Assembly: GCA_947038175.1 (NCBI GenBank)
Contig: CAMQVJ010000019.1
Coordinates: forward strand, 1-39,259
DNA length: 39,259 nt
From: an uncultured Desulfovibrio sp.
GTDB taxonomy: Bacteria > Desulfobacterota > Desulfovibrionia > Desulfovibrionales > Desulfovibrionaceae
Direction of reading: 5' to 3'
In this document: positions 1 to 8,860 of the stretch, piece by piece
Layout: every line of letters starts with the position of its first letter
Position numbering within the stretch: position 1 is the first letter of the stretch
Made by a program: the position numbers and the translations under genes
The notes under the pieces: model-generated
What the model was told of the DNA's origin: nothing
The model's input: the letters and a program-made list of their open reading frames with translations, nothing else
The model's database searches: none

Positions 1-135
1 GCAGCGCGAGCGCCTGACCCACGTGTCAGGCGTGAGAGCCTATCCCGAGCGAGCAGAGCAAGAGCGAGAGGTAGGCGTTAGTATGTTGTCACGTCGGAGA
101 CACTCACGTCCCATAATCATAGCACGCAGTGCTAT
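1..135. other. hairpin-rich non-coding stretch at window edge
   Basis: No credible gene is seen. There is a perfect 8-bp hairpin (CGCCTGAC 11-18 with GTCAGGCG 25-32). There is also a perfect 7-bp hairpin with a 3-nt loop (ATAGCAC 119-125 with GTGCTAT 129-135). A weaker pairing GCCTA (38-42)/TAGGC (72-76) encloses a GAGC-rich purine stretch. It is more GC-rich than the rest of the window. It could be the end of a structured RNA or part of a repeat that continues outside the window. I do not recognise a family. Confidence 0.4.
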
Positions 136-144
136 ACCAAGGTC

Positions 145-720
145 TTAAAGCCTTTCCTCACGGCGTGGCGTATGCCACCCCCGAAAGCTATCGCCAAATA
201 CGGAAGCTTACGGCAAGCACCAAAAATATCGCAGTCCCAAAAGCCAATAAAAAAACGCCAACAGCCAAGAAAAACCCAAGAAGCCCGAACCCAATATAAA
301 GCCGAAAAGCTCAAGAAAGCTAAAAAGCAAAAACACATAAAGGTAATAGCAAAACAATTTTTTCCTTAAATGCCTTCCTCACGGCGTGGCGTATGCCACC
401 CCCGAAAGCTATCGCCAAGCACGGAAGCCATCGGCAAGCACTTAAAATATCGCAGTTCAAAACTCCAAAACTCCCAAAACCCCAAAACTCCCAAAAGCCC
501 AAAGCAAAAATGTCTCACACCAAAAATCCCAAAGCCAAGAAGAACCCCCAAAGCAACAACCCATAAGCAAATCAAAAGCCCAAAGGCAGAAACACATAAA
601 TGTAATAACAAAACAATTTTTTCTTAAATTCCTTTCCCCTCGGCATGGCGTAGACCACACACCAAATCTATCGATAAGCACGGAAGCTTACGGCAATCAC
701 TCAAAATATCGCAGTCCCGA
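145..720. repeat. three-copy tandem repeat with conserved 88-bp head and variable A/C-rich body
   Basis: Three copies of an ~88-bp head begin near 146, 367 and 625. Each contains CGGCGTGGCG-like sequence, then TATCG.CAA, CGGAAGC, CGGCAA and AAAATATCGCAGT. Heads 1 and 2 are nearly identical; head 3 is more diverged and is the last. Between heads lies a variable stretch made almost only of A and C (240-325 and 458-588). It is followed by a conserved ~35-bp tail ending in AAAACAATTTTTTC.TTAAA (326-366 and 589-629). The period is therefore about 221 and 258 bp. Short reading frames here follow the repeat and base bias on both strands, so I call no protein. Confidence 0.75.
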
Positions 721-731
721 GAGCAAATTAA

Positions 732-795
732 CTCGAGAAGTTGCTTGCGCAGACCATAACCACCTTTCGCACTACTGACACCCTAACTTCTCGAG
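732..795. repeat. 11-bp inverted repeat, CTCGAGAAGTT arms
   Basis: CTCGAGAAGTT (732-742) and AACTTCTCGAG (785-795) are exact complements separated by 42 nt. They lie just after the last tandem-repeat head. The rest of 796-895 shows nothing I can name. The inverted repeat may mark the edge of the repeat block or form a stem; function unknown. Confidence 0.45.
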
Positions 796-895
796 CCGCC
801 CACCGCAAATCATGAGCATGCTTTGTTCTACTTTACTTTTTTATCTCCTAAAATTATTCTGTATTCTAGCTCAGTGGCTAAGATGGAAATATCTC

Positions 896-924
896 TTGAC
901 ATTGAGTGTATTCTTAGTAATAAT
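896..924 (+). promoter_or_regulatory. sigma-70 type promoter for the iron-sulfur flavoprotein gene
   Basis: TTGACA (896-901) is a perfect -35 hexamer. It is followed after 17 nt by AATAAT (919-924), five of six matches to the -10 consensus. Transcription would start near 931, leaving a leader of about 94 nt before the ATG at 1025. That leader contains a 7-bp inverted repeat (ATGCTTA 948-954, TAAGCAT 960-966) that could be an operator or hairpin. Confidence 0.5.
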
Positions 925-1024
925 TCTAATATAGTAGTGGAATAGTAATGCTTATTTATTAAGCATGCATTACGATTTATATCAAAGTAAGAATATGATA
1001 TAAAAGTAAATCCGAGGTGGCAGA

Positions 1025-1651
1025 ATGAAAAAAGTGATTGCGTTTTCGGGGAGCCCTATAAAAGGCGGAAATCTTGAGAAAGGTTTGCAATTAGTATTTG
1101 ATTCCACGGGGTTGTCGACTCGATTTATCCGCCTCGCTGATTTGAATATGAAGGTCTGTATTGCTTGTAAAAAGTGTGCTGTGACCAACCGCTGTGTTTT
1201 TAATGATGATATCAACCCGTTATTGGAAGAGATTGAGCAAGCAGACGCCCTTATTTTTAGTGGTTTCCCAAGTTATGGAGCTATTAACGCCCTTACAAAG
1301 ATATTTATTGAACGACTTTGGCCCTTGCGACATCGAAAATTTTCGACAAAGGGAAAAGTAAGTGCATCTGTCATAACTTCTGCTGGTCAGCCCAAAGAGC
1401 TCTGCGATTACTTTGAACACTATTGCACAGACTATTTAGGGACAAATTATCAGGGTTCACTTGCGATAGTTGGCACTCTCCCTTGTTTATCTTGTGGTTA
1501 TGGGGAAAGTTGTCAGGTTAGCGGCTTTATAGGAATGCATGGAGAGGGAAAAGCCATAGAAGAAGAGCATTTTAATAATTTTGAAGATAATATTGAAGGG
1601 CAAAAAGAAGCCAAGCAACTGGGTGAGAAAATAGCTCAAGTATTGTTATAG
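1025..1651 (+). CDS. iron-sulfur flavoprotein / NADPH-dependent FMN reductase family
   Basis: This 208-residue cytoplasmic protein has a flavodoxin-like fold. The N-terminus has the FMN phosphate-binding loop SGSPIKGGN (residues 8-16). A compact cysteine motif CX2CX2CX5C (Cys45, 48, 51, 57) is the iron-sulfur flavoprotein hallmark, so a [4Fe-4S] cluster close to FMN is expected. The segment SGFPSYGAINALTKIFIER matches the family's second flavin-contacting loop. Such proteins pass electrons in anaerobes, often to oxygen or peroxide or to quinone-like acceptors; the substrate here is unknown. The start is supported by AGGTGG at 1015-1020 and a good promoter at 896-924. It stands alone after a repeat region. 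Confidence 0.85.
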   Translation: MKKVIAFSGSPIKGGNLEKGLQLVFDSTGLSTRFIRLADLNMKVCIACKKCAVTNRCVFNDDINPLLEEIEQADALIFSGFPSYGAINALTKIFIERLWPLRHRKFSTKGKVSASVITSAGQPKELCDYFEHYCTDYLGTNYQGSLAIVGTLPCLSCGYGESCQVSGFIGMHGEGKAIEEEHFNNFEDNIEGQKEAKQLGEKIAQVLL

Positions 1652-1805
1652 AACTCCTTCTTTTTAAGTATTTAGCCCTTGTCTGTCTTACTTTGGGAAT
1701 ATGAGTACGCAGGTCGATCGAATGTAAAAGGATTATGAGTGTGCTAGGGACAACTATATTGATTATGGTTGTTGTATTTTAAGTAATTAGATTGATTGGA
1801 GATTT

Positions 1806-2141
1806 ATGAAAGGCTTACGTTTACTTTTTATGACTGCATTACTCTTAGGTAGTTTTACTTCTCGAGTTATGGCACAAGAAATTTCTATTATTAATGGGAC
1901 AGGTTTCTCCATTACGGAACTTATTCTTGTTGATGTTGGGGCTGATAATAGGACTAATTTGCTTGATACTAAAGTTTTGGCAAATGAAAAAGAGCTTAAG
2001 GTTCAAATCACGGGCAGTTCTGAGGGCTGGCTTCTCATTGCGGGCGATGAGGCAGGCACTAGTCTACATCTAAAAAACCTTGACTTGACTGGGGTGACAA
2101 AAATTACCCTCTTTGGTGATGGTACAGTTGAGTTAAAATAA
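1806..2141 (+). CDS. small secreted protein, Desulfovibrio-type hypothetical
   Basis: This 111-residue protein has a classic signal peptide: basic start, hydrophobic run to about residue 20, and cleavage likely after VMA at about 23. The mature part (ISIINGTGFSITELIL..., then WLLIAGD and LKNLDLTGVTKITL) resembles short periplasmic proteins frequent in Desulfovibrio. In those, an N-x-TG-I-x-EL segment is followed by alternating beta strands. Function is unknown; some relatives carry misleading enzyme names in databases. GGAG near 1799-1802 precedes the ATG. It is probably transcribed alone. The last codons and stop are partly duplicated downstream (2196-2222). Confidence 0.7.
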   Translation: MKGLRLLFMTALLLGSFTSRVMAQEISIINGTGFSITELILVDVGADNRTNLLDTKVLANEKELKVQITGSSEGWLLIAGDEAGTSLHLKNLDLTGVTKITLFGDGTVELK

Positions 2142-2222
2142 AGAGTATTTATTAATCTCTATGGTCACTTTTTATAGTATTTATAACAGTAGATAATGGT
2201 ACAGATTTTGAGTTAAAATAAA
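2118..2222 (+). repeat. partial duplication of the secreted-protein gene's 3' end
   Basis: The segment ATGGTACAG...TTGAGTTAAAATAAA at about 2118-2142 (last codons and stop of the preceding gene) recurs at about 2196-2222 with a 3- to 4-nt insertion. The period is about 78 bp. The second copy is followed by a weak ACTCC/GGAGT hairpin (2224-2234). Confidence 0.55.
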
Positions 2223-2345
2223 AACTCCTGGAGTGTTTAGTTTCTTATGGATTGTAAAGACTAGGGTTCTATCAAAGATGCAAATTTGATTTAGGATATT
2301 TGCTTTTTGATAAAAAATAGGCGATCTCTAATAAAGGACGTACAT

Positions 2346-3014
2346 TTGAGTCAAGTTAAAGAAAATTCAGAGGATAGGGCATATCGTTTAATTACTGAAT
2401 CTCTTACTAAGTTGCATAAACCTGGGGATTATTTGTTTGAAAGTACACTGACTCATGACCTTGGCATGAGCAGAACCCCTGTGGCGACTGCTTTAAATCG
2501 TTTAGTTTCTGAGGGCTTACTTGTAAAGCAATCAAAGAAAGGTTGTTATATTCCTAAGGTGAGTCTTAAAGACGCACAAGACGTTTTTGCAGTGCGTAGA
2601 ATTTTAGAAATCGAAGCAATGCGCATTATTATCGCTCGGAATGATACAGCTGTCCTTGATATACTACATAAAAATACGGATGCAGCTACTTTAGCTGTGC
2701 GCCATGATAATTTTCCTGATTTTTATTGCTTGGATTTAGAGTTTCACAGGAGTTTGGTTTATAATTCACAAAATAATTATATATATGAAGCATGGCGACG
2801 CATTTTTATCCGTTGTAATATATATACGGCTTATTTTAGTGATAGTTTGCAGCAAAATCAATTTTATAAAGAAAATCTCTTGCAAGGACATTGGGAAATG
2901 TTGGATGCAATGCAAAACCGTGATTTTGCTCGAGCCATGCTCTGTATTAACGCACATTTTGATCATATCGTTGGCTACGCTGTAGATAATACGTTAGTGT
3001 ATGAAAATTTGTGA
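2346..3014 (+). CDS. GntR family regulator, FadR/FCD subfamily
   Basis: This is a transcription factor with an N-terminal winged helix-turn-helix (PGDYLFESTLTHDLGMSRTPVATALNRLVSEGLL) and a C-terminal all-helical FCD ligand-binding domain. The FCD domain keeps the usual metal ligands: Asp and His in LDLEFHRSL, then His in HWEML and His in INAHFDH. The family senses small carboxylic acids. I choose TTG at 2346 because AAAGGA (2333-2338) sits 7 nt upstream. A second TTG, 13 codons earlier at 2307 with AGGA at 2293-2296, is also possible. The target is not obvious; the neighbouring carbonic anhydrase gene is one candidate, along with autoregulation. Confidence 0.82.
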   Translation: MSQVKENSEDRAYRLITESLTKLHKPGDYLFESTLTHDLGMSRTPVATALNRLVSEGLLVKQSKKGCYIPKVSLKDAQDVFAVRRILEIEAMRIIIARNDTAVLDILHKNTDAATLAVRHDNFPDFYCLDLEFHRSLVYNSQNNYIYEAWRRIFIRCNIYTAYFSDSLQQNQFYKENLLQGHWEMLDAMQNRDFARAMLCINAHFDHIVGYAVDNTLVYENL

Positions 3015-3236
3015 TTAAGAGGCTCCAGTTGTTGGGAATCTAAATTACTGTTATTAATGTGTATTTTACAATCATTCACCCCTGTTTGCATGAAGTGGCT
3101 TTTTAGGGCATACTTACTAGTCTTTTATGTGGTATAGATTATGGGGTCATGATATTTTTAAATAAAATGGCAAAATTTAGATTGTTTGACATGGTGGAAA
3201 TCACGTTATGAATCGCAACGATATGGGCGTATTATT

Positions 3237-3785
3237 ATGAAGAATCCAATCGATAAATTGATGGAGGGGAACAAGAGCTTTATCGCAAATGATGAATATG
3301 CGGCAAAACGTGCTTTAACTGCTACGAGGGGACAAAAACCTCATACTATTGTGGTGGCCTGCTCTGATTCTCGAGTTGCGCCAGAGTTCATTTTTTCTGC
3401 TAATATTGGTGAGTTATTTGTTGTTCGCACTGCGGGACTGACTCTTGATAATTTTGCCATAGGGAGTATAGAGTTTGCTGTTTCTACTTTTGAAAGCAAA
3501 GTTATTATTGTTTTGGGACATAATAGTTGTGGCGCTGTTGCTGCAGCGGCAGAGGGCAAAAAGCATACTGGTAAGCTGCGTTTTGTTACTCGAGAAATTT
3601 CTTTGCGCATATGTGGCGCAGAAAACATAAGTGATGCTGAGCGTCTAAATGTTATGCATGCGTGCAACCTTATTCAAATGAATCCTGTTGTAAAAAGCTA
3701 TCTTGATCGTGGTGAAGTAGAGATAATTCCCGCTATTTATGATTTATATACGGGAAAAGTTGAGTTTTTGTTTGGTTATGAATAA
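3237..3785 (+). CDS. beta-class carbonic anhydrase
   Basis: It interconverts CO2 and bicarbonate in the cytoplasm. Zinc ligands are visible: Cys42 in ACSDSR (with the Asp44/Arg46 dyad), and His95 and Cys98 in GHNSCGA. The fold is complete, although at 182 residues it is slightly short for the family. I start at ATG 3237 because MKNPIDKLMEGN matches the usual N-terminus. An in-frame TTG at 3186 would add 17 residues, but it coincides with a perfect TTGACA hexamer that looks like a -35 box. The ribosome site is weak (GGG at 3225-3227). It follows the GntR gene by about 220 nt and is probably a separate unit. Confidence 0.88.
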   Translation: MKNPIDKLMEGNKSFIANDEYAAKRALTATRGQKPHTIVVACSDSRVAPEFIFSANIGELFVVRTAGLTLDNFAIGSIEFAVSTFESKVIIVLGHNSCGAVAAAAEGKKHTGKLRFVTREISLRICGAENISDAERLNVMHACNLIQMNPVVKSYLDRGEVEIIPAIYDLYTGKVEFLFGYE

Positions 3786-3807
3786 GCGTAGGTTTTGAGC
3801 CTAGTGT

Positions 3808-4611
3808 TTATTGTTGTATAATACGGCACATTATTTGTGCTATATATTCTTTCGTATTTGAGTTCATAGGTTGGATAATAACTTCCTCATAAAACATAGT
3901 ATCTAGTTGGATACTATGTTTTTTTGCGTATTCTATTATTTTTTTATACGAAGGAAGAATATTTTCAAAATTGGTTTTTACGTAAAGAATAAGATAGGTG
4001 CCACCAGGTAGTATATCTGTACTTATTTCTTTATTTGTTTCCATATAGAAATTTTGGTATGCATAGGTTATATCGAGTTGCTCTCTTGTTTTTATGGCTC
4101 CATATCTAGAATAGGTGCTTTGTTTTCCTGTTTTGAGTTGCTCTATAAGATTGGAATAGTGTTGCACATATTGGTGGGGTGAGTCTGTCTCAATATTTTG
4201 TGATAAAATGATATATTTTTGAGTTATTTTCTTTATGATTACGCTATCAAGTTTAGATTCTGTATATTCTTTTATTTCAGCAAGATGTATTCTTATAGAT
4301 TCTCTGGATTGTTCAAGGGTTCGTATTTTATTGCTAATAATATCTTGCTGTTCTTTGAGCAATTGACAATAGGACTCGATAGATCCTGTTTGTAATTTTG
4401 CTTTTATGTTTTGCAGTGAAAAGCCCAGCTCTTTGAGTGTGGAGATGGTAAAAAATTCTTCTGCCTGTATCACACTATAATAACGATATTTATTTTCTGC
4501 TATATATTGCGGTGTTAACAAGCCAATTTTATCATAGTGAATGAGGGTGTCTTTTGTTGTTCCACATAAAGATGCAAATTCAGCCGTTTTAAAATAAATT
4601 TTATTTTTCAT
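3808..4611 (-). CDS. MerR family regulator with GyrI-like effector domain
   Basis: This 267-residue activator is of the BmrR/multidrug-sensing type. Residues 1-75 are a MerR winged helix (FKTAEFASLCGTTKDTLIHY, then DKIGLLTP). A helical linker (about 80-120) forms the dimer coiled coil. The C-terminal part, from about 130, resembles GyrI-like small-molecule domains (GTYLILYVKTNFENILPSYK, YEEVIIQPM). It has no cysteine pattern of metal-sensing MerR proteins, so an organic ligand is likelier. It is divergent from a MATE efflux gene, and the 113-bp gap contains a 19-bp-spacer promoter with a dyad, the standard MerR arrangement. Regulation of that pump is therefore likely. Confidence 0.88.
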   Translation of the reverse strand: MKNKIYFKTAEFASLCGTTKDTLIHYDKIGLLTPQYIAENKYRYYSVIQAEEFFTISTLKELGFSLQNIKAKLQTGSIESYCQLLKEQQDIISNKIRTLEQSRESIRIHLAEIKEYTESKLDSVIIKKITQKYIILSQNIETDSPHQYVQHYSNLIEQLKTGKQSTYSRYGAIKTREQLDITYAYQNFYMETNKEISTDILPGGTYLILYVKTNFENILPSYKKIIEYAKKHSIQLDTMFYEEVIIQPMNSNTKEYIAQIMCRIIQQ

Positions 4612-4621
4612 AAGAAAACTC

Positions 4622-4652
4622 TTGACTATAGGGTTACCCGATACTTCATATT
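4622..4652 (+). promoter_or_regulatory. MerR-type promoter/operator for the MATE gene
   Basis: TTGACT (4622-4627) and CATATT (4647-4652) are separated by 19 nt, longer than the normal 17 and diagnostic of promoters that MerR proteins untwist. The spacer holds a dyad: TATAGGGT (4627-4634), T, ACCCGATA (4636-4643), with 7 of 8 positions complementary. It reads toward the exporter at 4725. The overlap of the dyad with the spacer is directly visible; binding by the adjacent regulator is inferred. Confidence 0.75.
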
Positions 4653-4724
4653 ACATCTTACGGGGAAGAAAGCAATCTTGAATAACCCCAATTTATATAA
4701 TTCTAAAACTCTTGCGAGGACAGT

Positions 4725-6053
4725 ATGTCTTATTCCATTTCGGAAAAGCTCACCATTAAACAGCTTTTTATGTTTGCTTTACCTACCATATTTATGTTTA
4801 TTTTTATGTCGTTTTACACTATTGTTGATGGCATTTTTGTGGCACGCTATATATCTTCCGATGCGCTTGCCGCTTTAAATATTGCTTACCCTTTCCTTTG
4901 GTTTCTGGTGGCTGTTTCCATGATGTTTGGTTCAGGTGGTAGTGCCTTTGTTGCGCATAGAATGGGAATGAAAAGGCTACCTCTTGCCAATAAATCCTTC
5001 ACTTTGATTGTGATTTTTCTTTTCTCTTTTTCCGTGGTTTTTAGTGTAACGTCCCTGTTTTTTATCGAAGAGATTTGTATTTTCCTTGGTGCAAACGAAA
5101 CCTTATTGCCTTATGCTGTCGATTATCTTTTTGTGCTTATGCTTTTTGCACCGCTTAATGCGATTCAGTGGGTGTTTCAATGTTTTTTAGTCACCGCAAG
5201 TAAACCAAACCTCGGTTTTTATTTTGCTCTTGTTGGTGGTTGTCTTAATATTGTATTTGATTATATTTTCATTGTTCCTATGGGGATGGGGATCGCTGGT
5301 GCAGCGTACGCAACGGTTCTAAGCTGGGTAATCCCTAGTGTTGGTTCGCTCATTTATTTCTTGCGGAATAAAGAAGGGCTCACCTTTGCGAGACCGCATT
5401 TCCATATGATTGTTTTAGGGCGAAGCATGTTTAATGGCTCTTCTGAAATGATTGGTCAATTAGCGCAAGCATTCACCACAATTCTTTTTAATATCCTTAT
5501 GATGAAGTTTTTGGGTGCGAATGGTGTTGCAGCAATCACAGCGGCTCTTTATTGTGATTACCTTATGATTTCTGCTTTCTTTGGTTTTTCCGTGGGGATA
5601 GCGCCTGTTATTTCCTACCATTATGGAGCAAAAAATATAGACTACCTAAGAAAAACCATTAGGCAATGTTTTCTTATAGTATTTATCGCATCTATAGCTA
5701 TTTACATTATTTGCGCCATTGGGTCACCGTATATTGTGAGTATTTTCTTTGAAGAAGGCACAGAAGTGCACTCGATTGCAAAAGCTGGTTTGGTTATTTT
5801 TTCTCTTTCATTTTTATTCAAGGGAACAAATATTTTTGCATCAGCGTTATTCACTGCACTCGGGAATGGCTTGGTTTCAGGCATACTTGCCTTTTCTAGA
5901 ACTTTCTTATTTATTGTTATTAATGTGCTTGTCTTTTCTTATTTTTGGGGCGCAACTGGCATATGGTATGCGATTTCTGCGGCAGAACTCATGGCGATAT
6001 TTGTTCTCTTGTACTACACAAAACTTCTCAGAACACAATACCAATTACTGTAA
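4725..6053 (+). CDS. MATE family multidrug exporter (NorM/DinF-like)
   Basis: This 442-residue inner-membrane protein has about 12 hydrophobic helices in two homologous halves, as usual for MATE Na+ or H+ antiporters that expel cationic drugs or metabolites. The N-terminal FMFIFMSFYTIVDGIFVARY and the FGSGGSAFVAHRMG loop are typical. GAGGAC about 6-11 nt upstream supports the ATG at 4725. It is probably controlled by the divergent MerR protein through the operator at 4622-4652. It is followed by a composite hairpin region, not another gene, so it is likely monocistronic. Confidence 0.9.
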   Translation: MSYSISEKLTIKQLFMFALPTIFMFIFMSFYTIVDGIFVARYISSDALAALNIAYPFLWFLVAVSMMFGSGGSAFVAHRMGMKRLPLANKSFTLIVIFLFSFSVVFSVTSLFFIEEICIFLGANETLLPYAVDYLFVLMLFAPLNAIQWVFQCFLVTASKPNLGFYFALVGGCLNIVFDYIFIVPMGMGIAGAAYATVLSWVIPSVGSLIYFLRNKEGLTFARPHFHMIVLGRSMFNGSSEMIGQLAQAFTTILFNILMMKFLGANGVAAITAALYCDYLMISAFFGFSVGIAPVISYHYGAKNIDYLRKTIRQCFLIVFIASIAIYIICAIGSPYIVSIFFEEGTEVHSIAKAGLVIFSLSFLFKGTNIFASALFTALGNGLVSGILAFSRTFLFIVINVLVFSYFWGATGIWYAISAAELMAIFVLLYYTKLLRTQYQLL

Positions 6054-6084
6054 TAGGCTAATAACATAATAGAAAGTGGATCAA

Positions 6085-6339
6085 TGTGGGAGGCTCTTTC
6101 TCCCACACCCACCACCAATAGAGTTGATATCTTTTTGGGAGGCTCTGCCTCCCAAACCCTCCGCCAAAGGACATGATGTCCTTTGGAAACCTCATATGCT
6201 ATTGTTCTTTATAAACTTTGTTTATAAAGAAATACTTAGTGTGAGGGTTTGCCTACCCAAAGGGCGACACCGTCGTTTACGTTTACGAGGCACGAGTAAA
6301 TATATAATGTGGGGGGTTGGGGGAGTTCAACTCCCCCAA
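6085..6339 (+). repeat. composite hairpin element, copy A
   Basis: This fills most of the 311-bp gap between MATE and ligA, where I see no gene. Ordered parts are: an extra hairpin (6085-6092/6100-6107); stem 1 with 10-bp arms TTTGGGAGGC (6134-6143) and GCCTCCCAAA (6147-6156); stem 2 with 11-bp arms CCAAAGGACAT (6164-6174) and its complement (6176-6186); the motif AAACCTCATAT (6187-6197); stem 3 with 12-bp arms (6205-6216/6220-6231); and stem 4 with arms TTGGGGGAGTT (6317-6327) and AACTCCCCCAA (6329-6339), then AAAAAG. It may also terminate transcripts from both sides. Confidence 0.8.
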
Positions 6340-6364
6340 AAAGAAAAAAGAAAAATTTCTAAAC

Positions 6365-8515
<2,151 letters not shown>

Positions 8516-8550
8516 CTACTTTATTATAATATTTTGTTGTTATATTTTAT

Positions 8551-8719
8551 CGGGAGGCTTTGCCTCCCGAACCCACCAGCAGGGAGCATTGCTCCCTGCA
8601 CCCTTTATTAACATTTTAACTACATAGTCTCTATATTTTACTAGATATTACGTATACCTCTTTTTCAAACGAAGTTTGAAAAAGTAATGTGGGGGCTAGG
8701 GGGAGCTCAGCTCCCCCTA
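8551..8719 (+). repeat. composite hairpin element, copy B
   Basis: This lies in the 351-bp gap between uvrB and ligA, which has no gene. It has the same order of parts as copy A with changed stems. Stem 1 is CGGGAGGC (8551-8558)/GCCTCCCG (8562-8569). Stem 2 is GCAGGGAGC (8579-8587)/GCTCCCTGC (8591-8599). Stem 3 is CTTTTTCAAAC (8660-8670)/GTTTGAAAAAG (8674-8684). GTAATGTGGGGG follows, then stem 4 TAGGGGGAGCT (8697-8707)/AGCTCCCCCTA (8709-8719) and AAAAAG. The AAACCTCATAT motif of other copies is missing. Confidence 0.8.
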
Positions 8720-8778
8720 AAAAGATTCTAACTGCGAATGTATACTTGTAAAATGTTTTTTAAGGAAAGGGGGAGTTT

Positions 8779-8846
8779 GAGGGGGGAAACCTCGTTTTTT
8801 TCAAAAAAACGTGGTTTCCCCTCTCAAGAGAACGTGGTTTCCCCTC
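8779..8846 (-). terminator. uvrB terminator region with a 16-bp direct repeat
   Basis: A long imperfect hairpin (8779-8801 with 8803-8823: GAGGGG, GAAAC and a run of seven T/A pairs) lies just beyond the uvrB stop. It would act as terminator on the minus strand. Its outer arm AACGTGGTTTCCCCTC (8808-8823) is repeated exactly at 8831-8846, so two alternative pairings exist. Confidence 0.55.
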
Positions 8847-8860
8847 AAAAAAAATTTATA

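Noticed and set aside
132-681. Overlapping 60-85 codon frames on both strands in the tandem-repeat region
   Set aside because: They follow the repeat and the A/C skew, end in low-complexity Lys/Pro or Phe/Trp runs, and have no ribosome sites.
145-720. CRISPR array
   Set aside because: Repeat heads are about 88 bp, spacing is uneven and over 130 bp, and there are no cas genes.
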